Assembly (NCBI GenBank): GCA_021824565.1
Contig: JAKAKL010000034.1
Span: 1 to 48,308, forward strand
Reading direction: 5' to 3'
DNA from: Bacteroidota bacterium
GTDB lineage: Bacteria; Bacteroidota; Ignavibacteria; Ignavibacteriales; Ignavibacteriaceae
Length of the DNA: 48,308 bases
Shown: one piece after another, positions 44,755-48,308 of the stretch
Position numbering within the stretch: position 1 is the first letter of the stretch
How the letters are laid out: each line of letters starts with the position of its first letter
The notes under the pieces: model-generated
Seen by the model: the letters and a program-made list of their open reading frames with translations, nothing else
Databases searched by the model: none
Told to the model about the DNA's origin: nothing
Position numbers and translations under genes: made by a program

Positions 44755-47700
44755 CTAACTATCGCTAATTTTTGAATTGAGGTATATGTTTTGTCGGCAA
44801 GCGTCGCGTAAATTTTATAGAAATAAACTCCGTTAGCCGCTAAGTCGCCGTCCTGATCGCGCCCATCCCAGTAAATTTTATTAAAATTATTTCGCAATGA
44901 AGAAGACGGAACATTTATTTCTTTGATCAGCCTTCCCGCAACGGTGTAAATTCTAATATTCAATTGATCAGGTATTTCTGTTAAAGTAAAAGTAAAATAT
45001 GTATATGAATTAAATGGATCGGGATAATTATAAATATTCATTACCTTCAAGCCGCTTGATACATAAAACATCTTCTGCAAATCCTGCGGCTGATTAACAA
45101 GGTTATTACCGGTAATTGAAAGTACATGCTGCCCGTCTTTTAATTTGATTCGTAAGCTGTCAATTACCTGCATATTAATAGTGTCATACCTTGGTGACAT
45201 CTCGGAATAATAAATTGGATTATTATCGATGAAGTAACTTACCTGAGAAGTATCCCTGTATGGAAATTGGAAACCATATTTCAGTTTGAACATGATTTCC
45301 GGATCGGAAGAAACATAATCGCCGTTATAAATATTATTTCCGTCAAAGGTTACTGAAACGCTTGCAGAAGAAACTAAAGTTGTAGAATCAATATATACTG
45401 AAAAAGACTTGTTGAAAATATTATTGTCTTTATAAATTTCCCGGACTTTATCATTTGGATCGATGTTAATTGAAAACGTTTTAATCCCCGGCTTCAAAGG
45501 TGTGTAATTTATATTGAACAGTTTTCTGCTGCCGGAATTTAAGCTGTCAACCAATTGATTGAGCAAAGTATCTTTTGAGCCGTCTTGATTAACCAAATTC
45601 ACCAGCACGTTAAAGCTGTCTGCCGGCGCTTCGCCGATATTATAAACATAAAATTGGAGGTTCTCGTTATTGCCAAGCAAAACTGAATCTTTTGAAATAG
45701 AGACTACTTGATAGTTAGTTCCCAGCTCCGGCAAACCGGTATAATTTATGCCGACAGAATTTATCGACGGAGAAACACCGGTTGATGAAGCCTGGATATT
45801 AGCTAATAATTTTATATCTGGATATTTCCCTGCATCGATAAAGCTTAAATCCGCAGTGCTGTCTGTTATCGTAAGATAACTTAATGTATCAACTGAACCA
45901 TCGATTTTGATACCTAACGGCTGGTACTTGATCGTTCCATCGCCTGGAATATTTTGAACCACGTGAAGCGACTGCCACTTTGAGGCTGGTCCAATGTTAT
46001 TAGTACTCATTATTCCATTTGACGGTTGAAAATAAAAAGTTGAATCGAGAGTTACTGGGATACCCGTACTGTTACGTTGAAGTCCTTCCTGGACAGTTCC
46101 CTTTATCGCTCCTTTCTGTCCTATTATCGCCCAAGAGTCTCTAAACTTTAACGAATCAATTAAAGTACTTCCCAAGGTTTTTATTGCAGTCTTCAACGCT
46201 GCGGTCATATTATTTGCAGCATCGTCTGATACTCCCATAACTACAATTCTGCCTAGTGGAATGGAGTTAATAAAATCAGCAAGCTGCTGCACGTTTGAAG
46301 GCTCACCAAATAAATAATAATAGGTCACCGTATCCAAGGCTAAAGTCTTTTGATCGAAAACCGCAATTCCCATCCCAGAAAAATAAGTTGATGGGAGAAT
46401 ATCATCTCCATTAATCATTATTATACAACTTGCACCTGCGATGCTGCCTTTTGAAACCACCGTTAGTTTCACAGAGTCTTGAGTAAGATGAAAATTACCG
46501 TTTGTATAACCTGTATTATGATTTATTTGGTTATCAAAAGACAAAGAGTCTGCAAGGTAAAATTTATAATTGCCTGAATTATAAAAAGACTTCGGCTGCG
46601 AGAATATTGAATTCTGATCATCGATTTTATAACGGGTCCAGTATCTGCTGCCGGGAGAAAGATTTGTAAAATTTAACCTCGTAACAAAAGGCTTGGAACT
46701 ATCGATATACTGACTATAAGTCTGGAAATCGGGCTGCTGCGAGGCTTGTACTAATATATTAAAGTTTGGAGACGTGTAAATTGTCGGATTAAGTATGTCT
46801 ATATAATTTAGAGCCGAGTTCTCAATCTTGTATGCGATTAAGTCATTAAGACTTGCTGAAGCGACGAAGAAAGATGTTTGGGCTGTATTATCTGTCTTAT
46901 ATATTTCATCAATATAATTATTCGGGTCAACTGTAACTTGAAGTGTATGCGTTCCTGGCGTGGATTTAACTTTTAACCACACACTAATAGTATCTGCAGC
47001 ATCAGGCATTTGTATAGTTATATTTTTTGTCTCCGTAGATTTGTCCGGCATTGTATGAACAACTGCTATCTGTACAGTATCGTTATTTACTATACCAAAG
47101 TTGTGCACAATAAACCTTGCTAATGTTGAATCCTGATTTGCGGTAATAGTGTTATCAAATGATATATCAGACGGCTGAATCTCCAGGTTTGGCTTGTTCG
47201 GGATTTTTATCTGAATAACCGGATCACCCAAAAGAGTATTTGTATAGGAAAAAACATTAAATACCTGCGAACTCCCGTATTCATTAAACATTTGAATTTT
47301 TGCATTTAAATGGGTTGCGCCTACCTGATGCAAGCTGTCAAATAAAAGAGTACGGTAAAATATTGGAGGAACTGTTGTAGCTGTAGTAGTAAAACCTAAT
47401 GATGAATTTCCGAGATAAGCAATTGCCTGCCCGGTGCTGCTCAATAAAAATCTTTCGCCGAAGCTGACAATATCAGGCTCGGCAAATTTATTCGTTGAAC
47501 AGCCGAAGTCGGTTATTAAAGAACTTTTTCCAGCACTGTTCTGAAGCTGGGTAGTTTCATTTATGCTGTTATCCCAGGTTGCTGTGCCGCTGTGTCCGAT
47601 ATAAGAAATAAAAACACCGCCGTTAGAAATAGCCGACTGCACTTGATCAGCAGTGTAAGGTCCAAAATTTGTCGTTGGAGTCGTGGTTTTATAAAAATGT

Positions 47701-48308
47701 GAGTATTCTCCGGCAATAGGTTTAGGCGCTAAAAGTTGAGAGATAATTGTATCATTCACTGCCTTTAGCTGATCTATTTGATATGGTACTGTAGGATCGC
47801 CGCCGGAGAAAAGCAAATATCTTTTATTGAACTCATCATAATTCTGGTTGTAATTATTTTCAACCTTGGATAAATAATAATCTAAATCAGCGGAATTGTC
47901 GATTGGTATTCTGCCAACCATCATTTGAGGAATTGCCAGAGTGCTGTCATCCCATATTGCATACCAGTTATCGCTTACCGGGTCGCCGTACGAAGGAACA
48001 AAATTACCGCCGCCAGCTACACCAGTTGTTTGATATACATAATGTTTATAATCATAGTCAGCGTCGCCGATTATTGTCAGATATGAAGGCTTAGGGCTCT
48101 GCCAGTTTTGATATGCTGTTTCTAAAAAGAGTTTTATTGATTCTGGTGTCGGAAAGCCAAATCCGAATTCATCATAAATATCATCTGCATTAATCAGCTT
48201 TGCCGAAACTGAATATAATGAAGAAATTTTTTGAATATAATTACTTGCGGACTGCATGAAGTCCGGGTGCGTAATCGCAATATAATCTGCTTGATTGCTT
48301 GAGTTTCT
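44751..48308 (-). CDS. Gingipain-like C25 cysteine protease, T9SS-exported (N-terminus outside the window)
   Basis: The frame is open to the right edge; the first visible residues include DYIAITHPDFM, a conserved C25 segment, so the start lies beyond 48308. The catalytic His (IGHSGTATWD, codon 47592-47594) and Cys (DFGCSTNKFAEP, codon 47499-47501) are present. Behind the protease come a CARDB-like domain, a FAM3/ILEI-like (GG) domain (about 46080-46530), a second CARDB-like domain and a C-terminal T9SS sorting domain (YNYPDPFNSYTYF to QKLAIVR). At least 1185 residues are seen. PorU sortase is a relative, but the C-terminal sorting domain argues against this role. Surface proteolysis is likely; targets unknown. 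Confidence 0.88.
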   Translation of the reverse strand, partial: RNSSNQADYIAITHPDFMQSASNYIQKISSLYSVSAKLINADDIYDEFGFGFPTPESIKLFLETAYQNWQSPKPSYLTIIGDADYDYKHYVYQTTGVAGGGNFVPSYGDPVSDNWYAIWDDSTLAIPQMMVGRIPIDNSADLDYYLSKVENNYNQNYDEFNKRYLLFSGGDPTVPYQIDQLKAVNDTIISQLLAPKPIAGEYSHFYKTTTPTTNFGPYTADQVQSAISNGGVFISYIGHSGTATWDNSINETTQLQNSAGKSSLITDFGCSTNKFAEPDIVSFGERFLLSSTGQAIAYLGNSSLGFTTTATTVPPIFYRTLLFDSLHQVGATHLNAKIQMFNEYGSSQVFNVFSYTNTLLGDPVIQIKIPNKPNLEIQPSDISFDNTITANQDSTLARFIVHNFGIVNNDTVQIAVVHTMPDKSTETKNITIQMPDAADTISVWLKVKSTPGTHTLQVTVDPNNYIDEIYKTDNTAQTSFFVASASLNDLIAYKIENSALNYIDILNPTIYTSPNFNILVQASQQPDFQTYSQYIDSSKPFVTRLNFTNLSPGSRYWTRYKIDDQNSIFSQPKSFYNSGNYKFYLADSLSFDNQINHNTGYTNGNFHLTQDSVKLTVVSKGSIAGASCIIMINGDDILPSTYFSGMGIAVFDQKTLALDTVTYYYLFGEPSNVQQLADFINSIPLGRIVVMGVSDDAANNMTAALKTAIKTLGSTLIDSLKFRDSWAIIGQKGAIKGTVQEGLQRNSTGIPVTLDSTFYFQPSNGIMSTNNIGPASKWQSLHVVQNIPGDGTIKYQPLGIKIDGSVDTLSYLTITDSTADLSFIDAGKYPDIKLLANIQASSTGVSPSINSVGINYTGLPELGTNYQVVSISKDSVLLGNNENLQFYVYNIGEAPADSFNVLVNLVNQDGSKDTLLNQLVDSLNSGSRKLFNINYTPLKPGIKTFSINIDPNDKVREIYKDNNIFNKSFSVYIDSTTLVSSASVSVTFDGNNIYNGDYVSSDPEIMFKLKYGFQFPYRDTSQVSYFIDNNPIYYSEMSPRYDTINMQVIDSLRIKLKDGQHVLSITGNNLVNQPQDLQKMFYVSSGLKVMNIYNYPDPFNSYTYFTFTLTEIPDQLNIRIYTVAGRLIKEINVPSSSLRNNFNKIYWDGRDQDGDLAANGVYFYKIYATLADKTYTSIQKLAIVR

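Noticed and set aside
44751-48308. PorU, the T9SS sortase
   Set aside because: The protein has CARDB-like domains and its own C-terminal sorting domain, so it is more likely a T9SS cargo protease.

Overview
This is an AT-rich bacterial window with short intergenic gaps. It most likely comes from the Bacteroidota/Chlorobi superphylum, and the Ignavibacteria-like branch is the best guess. Three things support this: C-terminal type IX secretion (T9SS) sorting domains with the NYPNPFNP-type linker, a gingipain-like C25 protease, and an AraC regulator with an N-terminal metal-binding domain next to copA. Other features fit but are not diagnostic: a fused alpha/beta 2-oxoacid dehydrogenase E1, weak Shine-Dalgarno sites and several TTG starts. 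No rRNA, tRNA or CRISPR array was recognised.

Layout. The left edge (1-120) holds the end of an insertion sequence whose transposase start points out of the window. Next is a long-chain acyl-CoA synthetase, then a co-directional run (2146-6787): PgeF/YfiH, FolB, FolK, a deoxynucleoside kinase, a small membrane protein, a GT9 glycosyltransferase and a Ppx/GppA phosphatase. A Tat-exported DUF362 protein and a membrane polyferredoxin follow (6889-9383). On the minus strand are a Gfo/Idh/MocA oxidoreductase and a YgiD-type dioxygenase (9380-11274), then a decayed lysine-rich repeat frame (11341-11841). Ferritin, AlaC aminotransferase, an eIF-2B-like protein and a DPP-IV peptidase lie on the plus strand (11989-16780). 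A MATE transporter, a small membrane protein and a receiver-PAS-kinase-receiver protein lie on the minus strand (16826-20703).

Further right are a Y-family polymerase (21287-22633) and a minus-strand copper module of HMA-AraC regulator, CopZ and CopA (22722-25972). A large Asp-box propeller protein follows (26262-29531), then an envelope pair of lipoprotein plus coiled-coil membrane protein, and the fused E1. After these come an NfeD/slipin pair and a HAD hydrolase. The phosphate module (36680-42334, minus strand) reads porin, pstS, pstC, pstA, pstB, phoU. It is headed by a four-fold TTAACA-like motif with an 11-bp period that looks like a Pho box. The right end holds an outer-membrane protein and two T9SS-exported proteins, the larger cut by the window edge.

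How the genes work together. The clearest functional units are folate/nucleotide metabolism, copper efflux with its likely sensor, and phosphate uptake with an outer-membrane porin and a candidate operator. NfeD/slipin forms a membrane-quality pair, and the right end is a secreted-protein locus. The items most worth a second look are the Pho-box-like array, the HMA-AraC fusion, a FAM3/ILEI-like (GG) domain inside the C25 protease, a dispersed ACTTGA hexamer repeat, and the decayed repeat gene.
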